This document shows, piece after piece, positions 53,706-62,309 of a stretch of 64,000 nt of DNA. Below the pieces are notes generated by a model, which made no database searches, had not been told where the DNA came from, and saw only the letters and a list, made by a program, of their open reading frames with translations. Both the position numbers and the translations under genes were made by a program. This DNA comes from Thiemannella venezuelensis (GTDB lineage: Bacteria > Actinomycetota > Actinomycetes > Streptosporangiales > Streptosporangiaceae), in the NCBI RefSeq assembly GCF_014203605.1, contig NZ_JACHJJ010000003.1:248001-312000 (forward strand), given 5' to 3'. Position 1 is the stretch's first letter. Each line of letters begins with the position of its first letter.

Positions 53706-54455
53706 GTGACCGCCCTTGAACCGCGCCGCCGCGCCGTCGGAGTCGTCCTCGCGGGCGGGGTCGGCCGGCGGGTCGGCCGGGACGCCCCCAAGCAGCTCAT
53801 CGAGATCGCCGGCAAGACGATCATCGAGCACACGATCGCCGTGTTCGACGCCGCGCCGGAGATCGACGAGGTCGTCGTGCTGATGGCGCCGGGCTTCACC
53901 GGGGAGGCGGAGCGGCTCGTCGCCCGCAGCGGGTTCACGAAGGTCGGCAAGGTGCTGGAGGGCGGCGCGAGCCGTACCGAGACCACCTGGCGGGCACTGG
54001 AGGCGCTGGGCGGGCAGGACTGCGACGTGCTCCTGCACGACGCCGCGCGCCCGCTGCTGGAGCCGCGCATCATCACCGAGTGCGTGGCGGCGCTGCGCGT
54101 GCATCCGGCGGTGGAGGTGGCGATCCCGAGCTCCGACACGGTCGTGGTGACCGCGCCGGGGCCGTACGGGGAGGTCGTCAGCGAGGTGCCCGACCGGGCC
54201 CGGATCTGGCGCGCCCAGACGCCGCAGTGCTTCCGGCTCCCCGTGATCCGCGAGGCCTACGAGCGCGCCTTCGCCGACCCCGGGTTCGCCGGGCGGCAGG
54301 CCACCGACGACTGCGGCGTCGTGCTGCGCTACCTGCCCGACGTGCCGATCCACATCGTGCCGGGCAGCGAGCGCAACATGAAGGTCACCCACCCCGTGGA
54401 CGTCCTCGTCGCCGAGACGCTCCTGCGCCTCGGCGACGGCGCGCCGGGGCGCTGA
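53706..54455 (+). CDS. IspD/TarI-family cytidylyltransferase
   Basis: 249 aa, GTG start with GGAGG upstream. IspD/TarI fold: VVLAGGVGRRVGRDAPKQLIEIAGKTIIEHTI at the N-terminus, LHDAARPLLEPRI near residue 105, ARIWRAQTPQCFRL near 165 and TDDCGVVLRYLP near 205. IspD attaches CMP to methylerythritol-4-P for isoprenoids, and TarI to ribitol-5-P for teichoic acid. The motif set does not separate them. No IspF is next to it and the surroundings are polyol/CDP-alcohol and LCP genes, which favours a TarI-like polyol-phosphate role. IspD cannot be excluded. Confidence 0.83.
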   Translation: MTALEPRRRAVGVVLAGGVGRRVGRDAPKQLIEIAGKTIIEHTIAVFDAAPEIDEVVVLMAPGFTGEAERLVARSGFTKVGKVLEGGASRTETTWRALEALGGQDCDVLLHDAARPLLEPRIITECVAALRVHPAVEVAIPSSDTVVVTAPGPYGEVVSEVPDRARIWRAQTPQCFRLPVIREAYERAFADPGFAGRQATDDCGVVLRYLPDVPIHIVPGSERNMKVTHPVDVLVAETLLRLGDGAPGR

Positions 54456-54473
54456 GCACCCGGCCCCGGCCCG

Positions 54474-55520
54474 TCACCGCCCGGGGTCGGCCGCCGGCTT
54501 GCCGAGGCTCGGCGGGCTGGTGAGGAAGCCCCAGCCCCAGGAGACGTGCATGGTGGCGTAGACGAGCGGGAGCCGCACCAGCGCCGCCGGAGGCAGGCCG
54601 CTGCCGGTCACCGCCGAACCGGCGAGGATCGCCGCGACGTAGCCGCCGGGGACGAGCAGGCCCGGCCAGAAGAACGGCGAGACCAGCAGACCCGCGAGCA
54701 TGGCCAGCACCGCCGTCGGCGGGGCCAGGTAGCGCAGGTTGATCGTGCCCTCGTGGGTGCGGGCCACCACGCGCCGCCAGCGGCCGTAGTGGAAGTACTG
54801 CCTGGCGAGGGCCGCCAGGTTCGGGCGCGGCCGGTAGGAGACGCGCATCCGGGGCTGGAACCAGACCAGGCCGCCCGTCTGGCGGATGCGGTGGTTCATC
54901 TCCCAGTCCTGGGCGCGCTGGAAGTGCTCGTCGTAGCCGCCGACCCGCTCCAGCGCCTCGCGGCGGAACACGCCCAGGTAGACCGTGTCGGCCGGGCCCG
55001 CGGTGCCGCCGGTGTGGAACCGGGCGCCGCCGACGCCGATCTTGGAGGTCATGGCGCGGGCCACCGCCTGCTCGAAGGGCGTGACGCCCTCGGCGGCCAT
55101 GATCCCGCCCACGTTGTCGGCGCCGGTCTCCTCCAGCGTCTCCACCGCGACCCGGAGGTAGTCCTCCGGGAGCATGGCGTGGCCGTCCACCCGCGCGATG
55201 ATCCCGTTGCGGGAGGCGGCGATGGCGGCGTTGAGCGCGTTGGGCGTGCGGCCGGTGGGGTTGGGGACCACGGTCACCCGGGGGTCCTCGGCCGCGATCG
55301 CGTCGGCGACCTCCTGGGTGCGGTCCTGGGACGGCCCGATGGCGAGGACGACCTCGATCGGCCCTCCGTACCGCTGGGACAGAACCTGGCGGACCGCCTC
55401 CCGCAGATGGCGCTCCTCGTTGAGCACCGGGATGACGACCGAGACGGGGGGCCAGACGCGCGTCTCGGAAGACGGCGCCGGCACGGGCGAGTCGGGGAAC
55501 TGCTTCATGGCGTCGCTCAC
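54474..55520 (-). CDS. GT2 glycosyltransferase with C-terminal membrane segments
   Basis: 348 aa, GTG start at 55520 (an internal ATG four codons on is possible). GT-A domain: VSVVIPVLNEERHLREAVRQVLSQRYGG, NALNAAIAASRNGIIARVDGHAML with the metal DGH motif near residue 115, and RVGGYDEHFQRAQDWEMNHRIRQTGG (E/D acceptor base) near 205. From 250 two or three membrane segments follow. This architecture is typical of enzymes that extend lipid-linked or surface glycans. It converges on the IspD/TarI gene and is divergent from the second LCP gene. Confidence 0.87.
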   Translation of the reverse strand: MSDAMKQFPDSPVPAPSSETRVWPPVSVVIPVLNEERHLREAVRQVLSQRYGGPIEVVLAIGPSQDRTQEVADAIAAEDPRVTVVPNPTGRTPNALNAAIAASRNGIIARVDGHAMLPEDYLRVAVETLEETGADNVGGIMAAEGVTPFEQAVARAMTSKIGVGGARFHTGGTAGPADTVYLGVFRREALERVGGYDEHFQRAQDWEMNHRIRQTGGLVWFQPRMRVSYRPRPNLAALARQYFHYGRWRRVVARTHEGTINLRYLAPPTAVLAMLAGLLVSPFFWPGLLVPGGYVAAILAGSAVTGSGLPPAALVRLPLVYATMHVSWGWGFLTSPPSLGKPAADPGR

Positions 55521-55572
55521 GCTACTGTACGAACGGGTACCTCATCGACCCAGATGAAGCCGAGGGGGGCTG

Positions 55573-57087
55573 ATGCGCGACCCGGAAGACGAGGACTCGG
55601 GTGTGCACGTGGGCGGCGACGCCTACGGAGGCGTCCGGGTGGCTCCCAGGCGCGACCGCAGGTCCGCCAGGAGCGCTCGCTCCCGGCGGCGCAACCTGAT
55701 CATCGCGGGCACGCTCTCCGCCCTGGTCCTGGCCGGCTCGGGAGCCGCCTGGTCGCTGCCGAACTACGCGGCGAGCAGGATCGAGTCCGTCGACGCGGGG
55801 GTCCCCGGCTCGCAGTCCACCGGCGCGATGAACATCCTGCTCGTCGGCGTGGACAGGCGCGACGACCTGACCCGCAAGCAGCAGAACCAGCTCAAGCTCG
55901 GCCGCGAGACCGGCCAGCGCACCGACACCATGATGGTGATCCACCTGTCGGAGGACCACCGCAGGGTCACCGTGGTCAGCCTGCCCCGCGACACCTGGAC
56001 GGCCGTCCCCGGCAAGGGCGACCACAAGATCAACGCCGCCTACCAGCTCGGCGGCCCCAAGCTCACCACCCGCACGGTTCAGAACGCCACCGGGCTGACG
56101 ATCCACCACTACGTCGAGGTCAACGTGCTCGGCTTCATCAACGTGGTGGACGCGCTCGAGGGCGTCACGGTCTGCACCCCGGTCGCGATCGACGACCCGA
56201 AGACCGCCCTGCAGCTCCAGCCGGGCACCTACACCCTCGACGGCGCCAAGGCCCTCGCCTACGCCCGCACCCGGGCCACCGCCCGCTCCGACCTCGACCG
56301 CATCGACCGCCAGCAGCAGGTCATCTCGGCCCTGCTGAGCCAGGCGCTGAGCGGCGACACACTGACCAACCCGGTCAAGCTCACCCGGTTCGTCAACACC
56401 ACCCTGGGCACCCTGCGCGTGGACGACGCGCTCCGCGGGAACCTGCTCGGCCTGGCCGACCAGCTCAAGACCGTCTCCACCGACGACGTGGCCTTCGCCA
56501 CCGTGCCGATCGCCGACGTCGACTACCGGACGCCCACCGGCGAGTCCGCGGTGCTCTGGGACAAGCCCGCCGCCCGCGAGCTGTTCCGCCGGATCGCCGC
56601 CGACGAGCAGCTCACCGGGCCCGCCAAGACACCCGCGGCATCCGCGACCCCCGCGCCCGAGACCGGCGCGACGCCGTCCCCCTCGGCCACCCGGCTGACC
56701 GTGCCGCCCTCGCGGATCTCCGTCAAGGTGCTCAACGGCACCCTGGTCACCGGCCTCGGCGCGCGCACCCGGGAGCAGCTGCTGAAGGCGGGCTTCCTCG
56801 TCCCCGAACAGGCCGGGGACACCCAGCGCAGGGACTACGACAAGACCGTCATCCGGTACGGCCCCGGCCGCGAGGACTCCGCCAGGACCCTCGCCGCCGC
56901 CCTCCCCGGAGCCGACGTCCGCCTGATCGACGACCTCGGCGACACCATCGAGGTCATCGCGGGCCAGGACCGCCCGGAGGTGAAGAAGGTCACCGTCGAG
57001 GAGGCGGCTCCCGCCTCGTCCCCGTCCGCCGCTCCGTCCTCCACTCCGGCAGCCAGGACCGCGACACAGAACATCTGTAAAAAGTGA
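55573..57087 (+). CDS. LytR-CpsA-Psr (LCP) family protein with LytR_C domain, copy 2
   Basis: 504 aa, ATG with GAGGGGGG upstream. Basic cytosolic start, one membrane helix (NLIIAGTLSALVLAGSGAAW) near residue 45, then the LCP domain: MNILLVGVDRRDDLTRKQ, QRTDTMMVIHLSEDHRRVTVVSLPRDTW and YARTRATARSDLDRIDRQQQ, with the Arg and Asp residues of the pyrophosphate site. The C-terminal LytR_C part begins ISVKVLNGTLVTGLGARTR near residue 382. A Ser/Pro/Ala-rich tail ends with NICKK. It is similar to the LCP at 40929 and probably attaches a different polymer or works redundantly. Confidence 0.9.
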   Translation: MRDPEDEDSGVHVGGDAYGGVRVAPRRDRRSARSARSRRRNLIIAGTLSALVLAGSGAAWSLPNYAASRIESVDAGVPGSQSTGAMNILLVGVDRRDDLTRKQQNQLKLGRETGQRTDTMMVIHLSEDHRRVTVVSLPRDTWTAVPGKGDHKINAAYQLGGPKLTTRTVQNATGLTIHHYVEVNVLGFINVVDALEGVTVCTPVAIDDPKTALQLQPGTYTLDGAKALAYARTRATARSDLDRIDRQQQVISALLSQALSGDTLTNPVKLTRFVNTTLGTLRVDDALRGNLLGLADQLKTVSTDDVAFATVPIADVDYRTPTGESAVLWDKPAARELFRRIAADEQLTGPAKTPAASATPAPETGATPSPSATRLTVPPSRISVKVLNGTLVTGLGARTREQLLKAGFLVPEQAGDTQRRDYDKTVIRYGPGREDSARTLAAALPGADVRLIDDLGDTIEVIAGQDRPEVKKVTVEEAAPASSPSAAPSSTPAARTATQNICKK

Positions 57088-57145
57088 TTCAAGGGGCATA
57101 ACCCCCGGCCCTCCGGGCAGGTGAGAACCGACGGAGGTGATGATC

Positions 57146-57496
57146 GTGATTCCGGTGTTCGACGTTCAGACATGGCAGAACGGTCCCTGCGTAGTGATCA
57201 GGGCGGCGGGCGAGCTGGACATGAACGTCGCCCCCCGGCTCAGGGCCGAGGTCGACCGGGCGCTGGAAGGATCGGACCGCTCCTGCCTGGTGATGGACCT
57301 GACCCAGGTGCCGTTCTGCGACTCGGTGGGACTGGGGACCCTGGTGGACGCGCTCACCCGGATGAGGGACTCCCACGGCCGCCTCATCCTCGTGCTCACC
57401 CCCGGGATGATCACCCGCCTGCTCTCGATCACCAGTCTCGACCGCCACTTCGAGACGTGCGGCACCCTGCACGAGGCCTTCGACGCCGCCGCCTGA
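57146..57496 (+). CDS. STAS-domain anti-anti-sigma factor
   Basis: 116 aa if the GTG at 57146 is used; a GGAGG lies 8 bases before it, while the upstream GTG/ATG at 57137/57140 sits too close to that site. The STAS fold of the SpoIIAA/RsbV type: VVIRAAGELDMNVAPRLRAEV, CLVMDLTQVPFCDSVGLGTLVDALTRM with the phosphorylatable Ser in the DSVGL turn, and GRLILVLTPGMITRLLSITSLDRHF. It would bind an anti-sigma kinase when dephosphorylated and free a sigma factor. No partner kinase or sigma gene is adjacent. Confidence 0.9.
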   Translation: MIPVFDVQTWQNGPCVVIRAAGELDMNVAPRLRAEVDRALEGSDRSCLVMDLTQVPFCDSVGLGTLVDALTRMRDSHGRLILVLTPGMITRLLSITSLDRHFETCGTLHEAFDAAA

Positions 57497-57534
57497 ACCC
57501 CGCGGAGCGCGGGTCGCCCGCCGTCCCCCGGAGA

Positions 57535-57559
57535 GCCGGCGCGCCGCCGCGCGCCCGGC
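57535..57559. terminator. hairpin after the STAS gene
   Basis: GCCGGCGCGC (57535) pairs with GCGCGCCCGGC (to 57559) with one bulge, 39 bp past the STAS stop codon. No T tract. The remaining 175 bp up to the permease contain a TATAAAT sequence at 57672-57678 that might be a -10 box. Confidence 0.4.
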
Positions 57560-57734
57560 GTTCCGCGGCCGCTCCGTCTCCCGCGCCGACGGTGTCCCCT
57601 CGTCGCCCGCCCCGTCCGGGACCTGACATCCCGTAACCGTTTCGCGGCGGATCCGCCTATCTCGTCGGCCTGTATAAATGCCAGGATCACCGCCATCCCC
57701 CCGTCAGGCGCTGGTCCTGGAAAGGCGCACGCGA

Positions 57735-59267
57735 TTGAGCATCACCGAGAAGCCCACCGACCCGGCCGGGCAGGCCGGGCAGACCGAAGGCATCAGCCGT
57801 CTCCGTAAGAACGCGGTAGGACTCGTCGGCGTCATCTTCATGGCGGTCGCCACCGCCGCCCCCATCACCGCCATGACCGGCAACGTCCCCATGGTCGTCG
57901 GTTTCGGCAACGGCCTCGGGGTTCCCGCCGCGTACCTCGTGGCGACCCTCGTCCTCACGGTCTTCTCCGTCGGCTACGTGGCCATGGCCAAGCACATCAC
58001 CTCCGCCGGCGCCTTCTACGGCTACATCTCCCACGGCCTCGGCCAGGTCGCCGGGATGGTCGCCGGACTGCTCGCCACGATGGCCTACGTGGTCTTCGAG
58101 GCGTCCATCATCGGGTTCTTCGCCTACTCGGCCAACGACACCTTCAAGAGCCTGACCGGGGCCGACATCCACTGGCTCTGGTTCGCCGCCCTGGGCCTGG
58201 CCCTCAACGCGGTCCTCACCTACTTCGACATCAACCTGACCGCGAAGGTCCTCGGCGTCTTCCTCATCACCGAGATCCTCATGCTCGGCCTGACCGCCGT
58301 CGCCGCCCTGCTCAACGGCGGCGGGCCGGACGGGCTGATGGCGCACACCCTCAACCCGGCAGGCGCCTTCACCACCACCGGGCTGGAGGGCGGGGCCGTC
58401 GGGCTCGGACTGTTCATGTGCTTCTGGTCGTGGGTCGGCTTCGAGTCCACCGCGATGTACGGCGAGGAGTCCCGCGACCCCAAGCGGATCATCCCGATCG
58501 CGACCCTCGTCTCCGTGGTCGGCATCGGCCTGTTCTACACCTTCGTCTCCTGGATGACCGTGGCGGCCAACGGCGCCGGGGCACCGGCGATCGCGGCGAG
58601 GGAGTACGCCGGGATCTTCTTCATCCCGACCGGCGAGCTCGTCGGCCAGTGGGCGGTCGACCTGTTCAAGGTCCTCATCCTCACCGGCTCGTTCGCCTGC
58701 TCGATGGCCTTCCACAACTGCGCCTCCCGCTACCTGTACGCGATCGGCCGCGAGGGCCTCATCCCGGGCACGCGCAGAACCCTCGGGGCCACGCACCCCA
58801 GGCACGGCTCGCCGCACATCGCCGGGTTCGTGCAGACCGCCGTCTCCGTCGTGATCGTCCTGGCGTTCTTCTTCACCGGGATGGACCCCTACCTGCACGT
58901 CTACACGCTGCTCGCGGTGCTGGGCACGCTGGCGATCCTGATCGTCCAGACCATGTGCTCGTTCGCCGTCGTCGGCTACTTCCACGTCAGGAGGAAGCAC
59001 CCCGAGACCGCCTCCTGGTGGCGCACGCTGCTCGCCCCGCTCGCGGGCGGCCTGGCGATGTCCTACGTGGTGCTCCTGCTCTTCCAGAACCAGGAGACCG
59101 CGGCAGGGGACGCCTCCAAGACGCTGTTCTTCACCCTGATCCCGTGGATCGTGCTCGGCGTCGCCGTGCTCGGCGCCGCCCTGGCGCTCTACCTGCGGGC
59201 CAGGAGGCCGGAGCGGTACGAGATCATCGGCCGGATCGTCCTGGAGGACACCGTCGAGCGCGGCTGA
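57735..59267 (+). CDS. APC-family amino acid or amine permease
   Basis: 510 aa from the TTG at 57735 (GGAAAGG nine bases before it); an ATG at 57678 would add 19 residues with no family resemblance. Twelve membrane helices. The family signature GISRLRKNAVGLVGVIFMAVATAAPITAMTGNVP at the start, then FCFWSWVGFESTAMYGEESRDPKR (near residue 235) and SMAFHNCASRYLYAIGREGLIP (near 320) place it in the APC superfamily, close to putrescine/amino acid permeases. The substrate is not assigned. A hairpin at 59280-59320 follows the stop. Confidence 0.88.
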   Translation: MSITEKPTDPAGQAGQTEGISRLRKNAVGLVGVIFMAVATAAPITAMTGNVPMVVGFGNGLGVPAAYLVATLVLTVFSVGYVAMAKHITSAGAFYGYISHGLGQVAGMVAGLLATMAYVVFEASIIGFFAYSANDTFKSLTGADIHWLWFAALGLALNAVLTYFDINLTAKVLGVFLITEILMLGLTAVAALLNGGGPDGLMAHTLNPAGAFTTTGLEGGAVGLGLFMCFWSWVGFESTAMYGEESRDPKRIIPIATLVSVVGIGLFYTFVSWMTVAANGAGAPAIAAREYAGIFFIPTGELVGQWAVDLFKVLILTGSFACSMAFHNCASRYLYAIGREGLIPGTRRTLGATHPRHGSPHIAGFVQTAVSVVIVLAFFFTGMDPYLHVYTLLAVLGTLAILIVQTMCSFAVVGYFHVRRKHPETASWWRTLLAPLAGGLAMSYVVLLLFQNQETAAGDASKTLFFTLIPWIVLGVAVLGAALALYLRARRPERYEIIGRIVLEDTVERG

Positions 59268-59279
59268 GACGCCCCGCCG

Positions 59280-59320
59280 GGCGCCGGGCCGGCCGCGACA
59301 CGGAGGAACCGCCCGGCGCC
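59280..59320. terminator. hairpin after the permease gene
   Basis: 10-bp arms GGCGCCGGGC (59280-59289) and GCCCGGCGCC (59311-59320), perfectly complementary, loop 21 nt, 12 bp after the permease stop codon. Confidence 0.55.
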
Positions 59321-59427
59321 GGATGCTCACCCGTTCCGCACCCGGGAGTTACCCTCTCATCAGCCCAATGTCATGACACGTTGTCAAGTTCGGGTCGTAT
59401 GCCGTTTCCCACAGCCTGAGGAGACCC

Positions 59428-60264
59428 ATGCTCCGGCGACCCGGCCTCGTCATCATGACCGTGCTCACCGTCCTGGCGGCCCCCCTTCCGGGGGCGGCCG
59501 CCGCGCCGCCGCCGCCCCCGGTCAACGTCGCCCACCGCGGGGCGTCGGCGTACGCGCCCGAGAACACCGTCGCCGCCTTCGAGCTGGCGGCCGCGCAGCG
59601 CGCCGACATGTTCGAACTCGACGTCCAGGAGACCAGGGACCACCGGCTGGTCCTGATGCACGACACGACACTGGTCCGGACCACCGACGCCGAGAGCGTC
59701 TTCCCCGGCCGCGCGCCGTGGCGGGTCGGCGACCTCACGCTCGCGGAGATCCGGCGGCTGGACGCGGGCTCGTGGTCCGGCCCCCAGCACCGCGGCGAAC
59801 CGGTGCCCACGCTCGGGGAGGCGCTGCGCGCGATGGAGGGCAGCGGGCTCGGCCTGCTGCTGGAGATCAAGGCGCCGCGGCTCTACCCCGGCATCGAGCG
59901 CCGCGTCGCCGACGAGCTGCGGCGCAACCCCTCCTGGCTGAGGGGCGGCCGGCTCGCCGTGCAGTCGTTCGACTGGGGATCGATGCGCCGCTTCCACCGG
60001 ATCATGCCCCGGGTCCCGGTCGGCCTGCTCGGCATGCCGCCGGTCTCCCGGCTCGCCGGTCTGGCCCGGTTCGCCGACCAGATCAACCCGCCGTACGCCG
60101 GCCTCACCCGGGACTACGTCCGGCACGTCCACCGCCACGGCATGAAGGTCTTCGCCTGGACCGCGAACGGCAGGAGCACCATGCGCCGCCTGGTCTCCCA
60201 CCGGGTGGACGGCGTCATCACCGACAGGCCCGACGTGCTGCGCACGCTGATCCACGCCTCCTAG
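59428..60264 (+). CDS. secreted glycerophosphodiester phosphodiesterase
   Basis: 278 aa, ATG with GAGGAG upstream. Sec signal peptide: MLRRPGLVIMTVLTVLAAPLPGAAAA, cleavage near residue 26. The GDPD barrel begins VAHRGASAYAPENTVAAFELA with the first catalytic His and the metal Glu, then ELDVQETRDHRLVLMHD (Glu/Asp/His site) near 68, LLEIKAPRLYPG near 130, and FAWTANGRSTMRRL near 240. It cleaves glycerophosphodiesters (from phospholipids or glycerol teichoic acid) to glycerol-3-phosphate and an alcohol, outside the membrane. It is followed by a strong terminator. Confidence 0.93.
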   Translation: MLRRPGLVIMTVLTVLAAPLPGAAAAPPPPPVNVAHRGASAYAPENTVAAFELAAAQRADMFELDVQETRDHRLVLMHDTTLVRTTDAESVFPGRAPWRVGDLTLAEIRRLDAGSWSGPQHRGEPVPTLGEALRAMEGSGLGLLLEIKAPRLYPGIERRVADELRRNPSWLRGGRLAVQSFDWGSMRRFHRIMPRVPVGLLGMPPVSRLAGLARFADQINPPYAGLTRDYVRHVHRHGMKVFAWTANGRSTMRRLVSHRVDGVITDRPDVLRTLIHAS

Positions 60265-60274
60265 GGCTCCGCCG

Positions 60275-60320
60275 GCGGATCGGCCCCGGACGGCGCGCCC
60301 GATGTCCGGGGCCGATCCGC
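60275..60320. terminator. strong hairpin after the glycerophosphodiesterase gene
   Basis: The 16-bp arms 60275-60290 and 60305-60320 are perfectly complementary with a 14-nt loop, ten bases after the stop codon. It insulates the kinase gene downstream. Confidence 0.8.
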
Positions 60321-60398
60321 TTCCCGGCGGGACCGTTTCCTGGAACGCTTCATGGCGGAGCGTCCGGGCCGCCGCTCCGAGGGACGGACGGGAGTGTG

Positions 60399-62132
60399 AT
60401 GGAGCCTCTTCAGCCGGGAGATCCGGAGCGGATGGGCGGTTACCGGCTGCTGGGCCGCCTGGGCGAGGGCGGCCAGGGCACGGTCTACCTCGCCGAGGGT
60501 CCTTCCGGGACGCCGGTGGCGCTCAAGGCCCTGAACGCCGCGTCGAGCTCCGACCCGGCCGGGCGGCGGCGCTTCGCGAGCGAGGCGGAGCTGATCCGGC
60601 AGGTGTCGTCGTTCTGCGTGGCGGAGGTGCTGGACGCCGACCTCGGCGGCGAGCGGCCGTACATCGTCAGCGAGTACGTCGACGGTCCCTCCCTCCGGGC
60701 CGCCGTCACCGCGGGCGGGCCGCGCGCGGGGGGCGCCCTGCGGCGCCTGGCGGTGGGGACCGTCACCGCGCTGGCCGCCATCCACCAGGCCGGGATCGTG
60801 CACCGGGACTTCAAGCCGCCCAACGTGCTGCTCGGCCCGGACGGGCCGCGAGTGATCGACTTCGGGATCGCCCGGCTGCGGGACACCGCCACCACGACCA
60901 CCGGCCACGTGATCGGCACCATCGCGTACATGTCGCCCGAGCAGGTGTCCGGCGACCGCGTCGGGTTCGCCTCCGACATGTTCGCCTGGGCGGCGACGGT
61001 GGCCTACGCGGCGGGCGGGCGCCCGCCCTTCGGGCAGGACACCGTCCCGGCGGTCATGTACCGGATCCTGCACGCCGAACCCGAGCTCCCCGCGCTCCCC
61101 GACGACCTGCGCGAGGTGGTGACGGCCTGCCTGGACAAGGACCCGGACGCACGCCCGACCGCCCGGGAGGCGCTGCTGCGCCTGATCGGGGACGACGGAG
61201 CGGGCGGCGGGGAGTTCTCCCGGTCGTGGCGGGAGGCGCAGACCCGGCCCGCCGCCGTCCCGCCCGCCTCCCCCGCCGGGGAGGCCGCCGTCCCTGGCGC
61301 GACCGCCCTCCTGCCCGGGGAGCCCGTCGCCGGACCGCGGGCCACGCGGCGCTTCCGGGCCGCCCTCGCCCGGCCGGCCGGGACACCGGTGCGGCGCTGG
61401 GTCTGGGGGGCGTCCGCCGTACTGGCGGCAGTGCTCGTCACGGTCGCGGTCCTCACGCTCCGGCCCGGAGCCGGCGATCCGGCGGCCGAGGCGGCGGGCA
61501 CGCCGCTGTACAGCGACGACTTCAGCGAGCGGACCGGGTGGGACGGGTACACCTTCAACCCCGACGCCCCGGAGGAGGAACGCACCTACAGGGGCTACGA
61601 GATCGACCGCGGGGTCTTCTCGCTCCGGGCCGACTCCTCCTACCCGTCCAACCCCGCGCTGTCCCCGGTCCCGGCCAAGACTCCGGTCGCCCTGTCCTCC
61701 CCCGAGCGCGACGTGCTGATCGGGGCGACCGCCCAGGTCAGAGAGGGCTCGACCGGGACGGGCGCACTCGGGCTCCTGTGCTGGTGGGACGAGAACGTGC
61801 CCAACGGATACCGGTTCCTCCTCGGATTCGACGGCACGGCCCGGGTCACCAGGACCGCGCAGGGCGACCGCCTGGACGTGGCGCCCGCCGTACGGGCGGA
61901 CGCGCCGGGCACGGGGCGGACGGTGCGCCTGCAGGCCGCGTGCCGCCGGACCGGTGCCGGGGTCCGCCTCACCTTCTGGGTCGACGGGACCCGGGTGCTC
62001 GACGCCACCGACGCCCAGGGCCTGCCCGGCGCGGGCAACAGCCAGGCGGGCGTGATCGCCCAGGTGCCCGAGGGCGGCGACGGCCTCCTCACCGTCTCCT
62101 TCGACGACTTCACCGTCCACCGGGCGCGGTGA
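60399..62132 (+). CDS. receptor-type serine/threonine protein kinase with extracellular lectin-like domain
   Basis: 577 aa from the ATG at 60399 (a GTG one codon earlier is possible). The kinase domain (about 12-265) is complete: GRLGEGGQGTVYLAE glycine loop, VALKAL Lys, VHRDFKPPNVLL catalytic loop, VIDFGIAR, and GTIAYMSPEQVSGDR. One membrane helix (VWGASAVLAAVLVTVAVLTL) near residue 340, then an outside domain of about 210 residues (YSDDFSERTGWDGY..., ending DGLLTVSFDDFTVHRAR) resembling concanavalin-like/3-keto-glycoside hydrolase-fold domains. It probably senses a glycan outside and signals inside. Ligand and targets unknown. Confidence 0.92.
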   Translation: MEPLQPGDPERMGGYRLLGRLGEGGQGTVYLAEGPSGTPVALKALNAASSSDPAGRRRFASEAELIRQVSSFCVAEVLDADLGGERPYIVSEYVDGPSLRAAVTAGGPRAGGALRRLAVGTVTALAAIHQAGIVHRDFKPPNVLLGPDGPRVIDFGIARLRDTATTTTGHVIGTIAYMSPEQVSGDRVGFASDMFAWAATVAYAAGGRPPFGQDTVPAVMYRILHAEPELPALPDDLREVVTACLDKDPDARPTAREALLRLIGDDGAGGGEFSRSWREAQTRPAAVPPASPAGEAAVPGATALLPGEPVAGPRATRRFRAALARPAGTPVRRWVWGASAVLAAVLVTVAVLTLRPGAGDPAAEAAGTPLYSDDFSERTGWDGYTFNPDAPEEERTYRGYEIDRGVFSLRADSSYPSNPALSPVPAKTPVALSSPERDVLIGATAQVREGSTGTGALGLLCWWDENVPNGYRFLLGFDGTARVTRTAQGDRLDVAPAVRADAPGTGRTVRLQAACRRTGAGVRLTFWVDGTRVLDATDAQGLPGAGNSQAGVIAQVPEGGDGLLTVSFDDFTVHRAR

Positions 62133-62133
62133 C

Positions 62134-62185
62134 GGGAGCCCGGAGCCGTACGGTCCTCACCTGCGGGGACACGGCTCCGGCTCCC
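62134..62185. terminator. hairpin after the kinase gene
   Basis: GGGAGCCCGGAGCCGT (62134-62149) pairs with ACGGCTCCGGCTCCC (62171-62185) with one bulged C, loop 21 nt, directly after the kinase stop. Confidence 0.65.
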
Positions 62186-62309
62186 CGCGGCGGGGACCGC
62201 CGGCAGAAAGTCCGGAGAAATCTCGTGAGCCGTGTCGATCGGGGGACCCGCCGTTCGACGCGTCAGCAGAGGCCGGGAAGGACCGGCCGGAAACGAAAGG
62301 AGCACCGCG

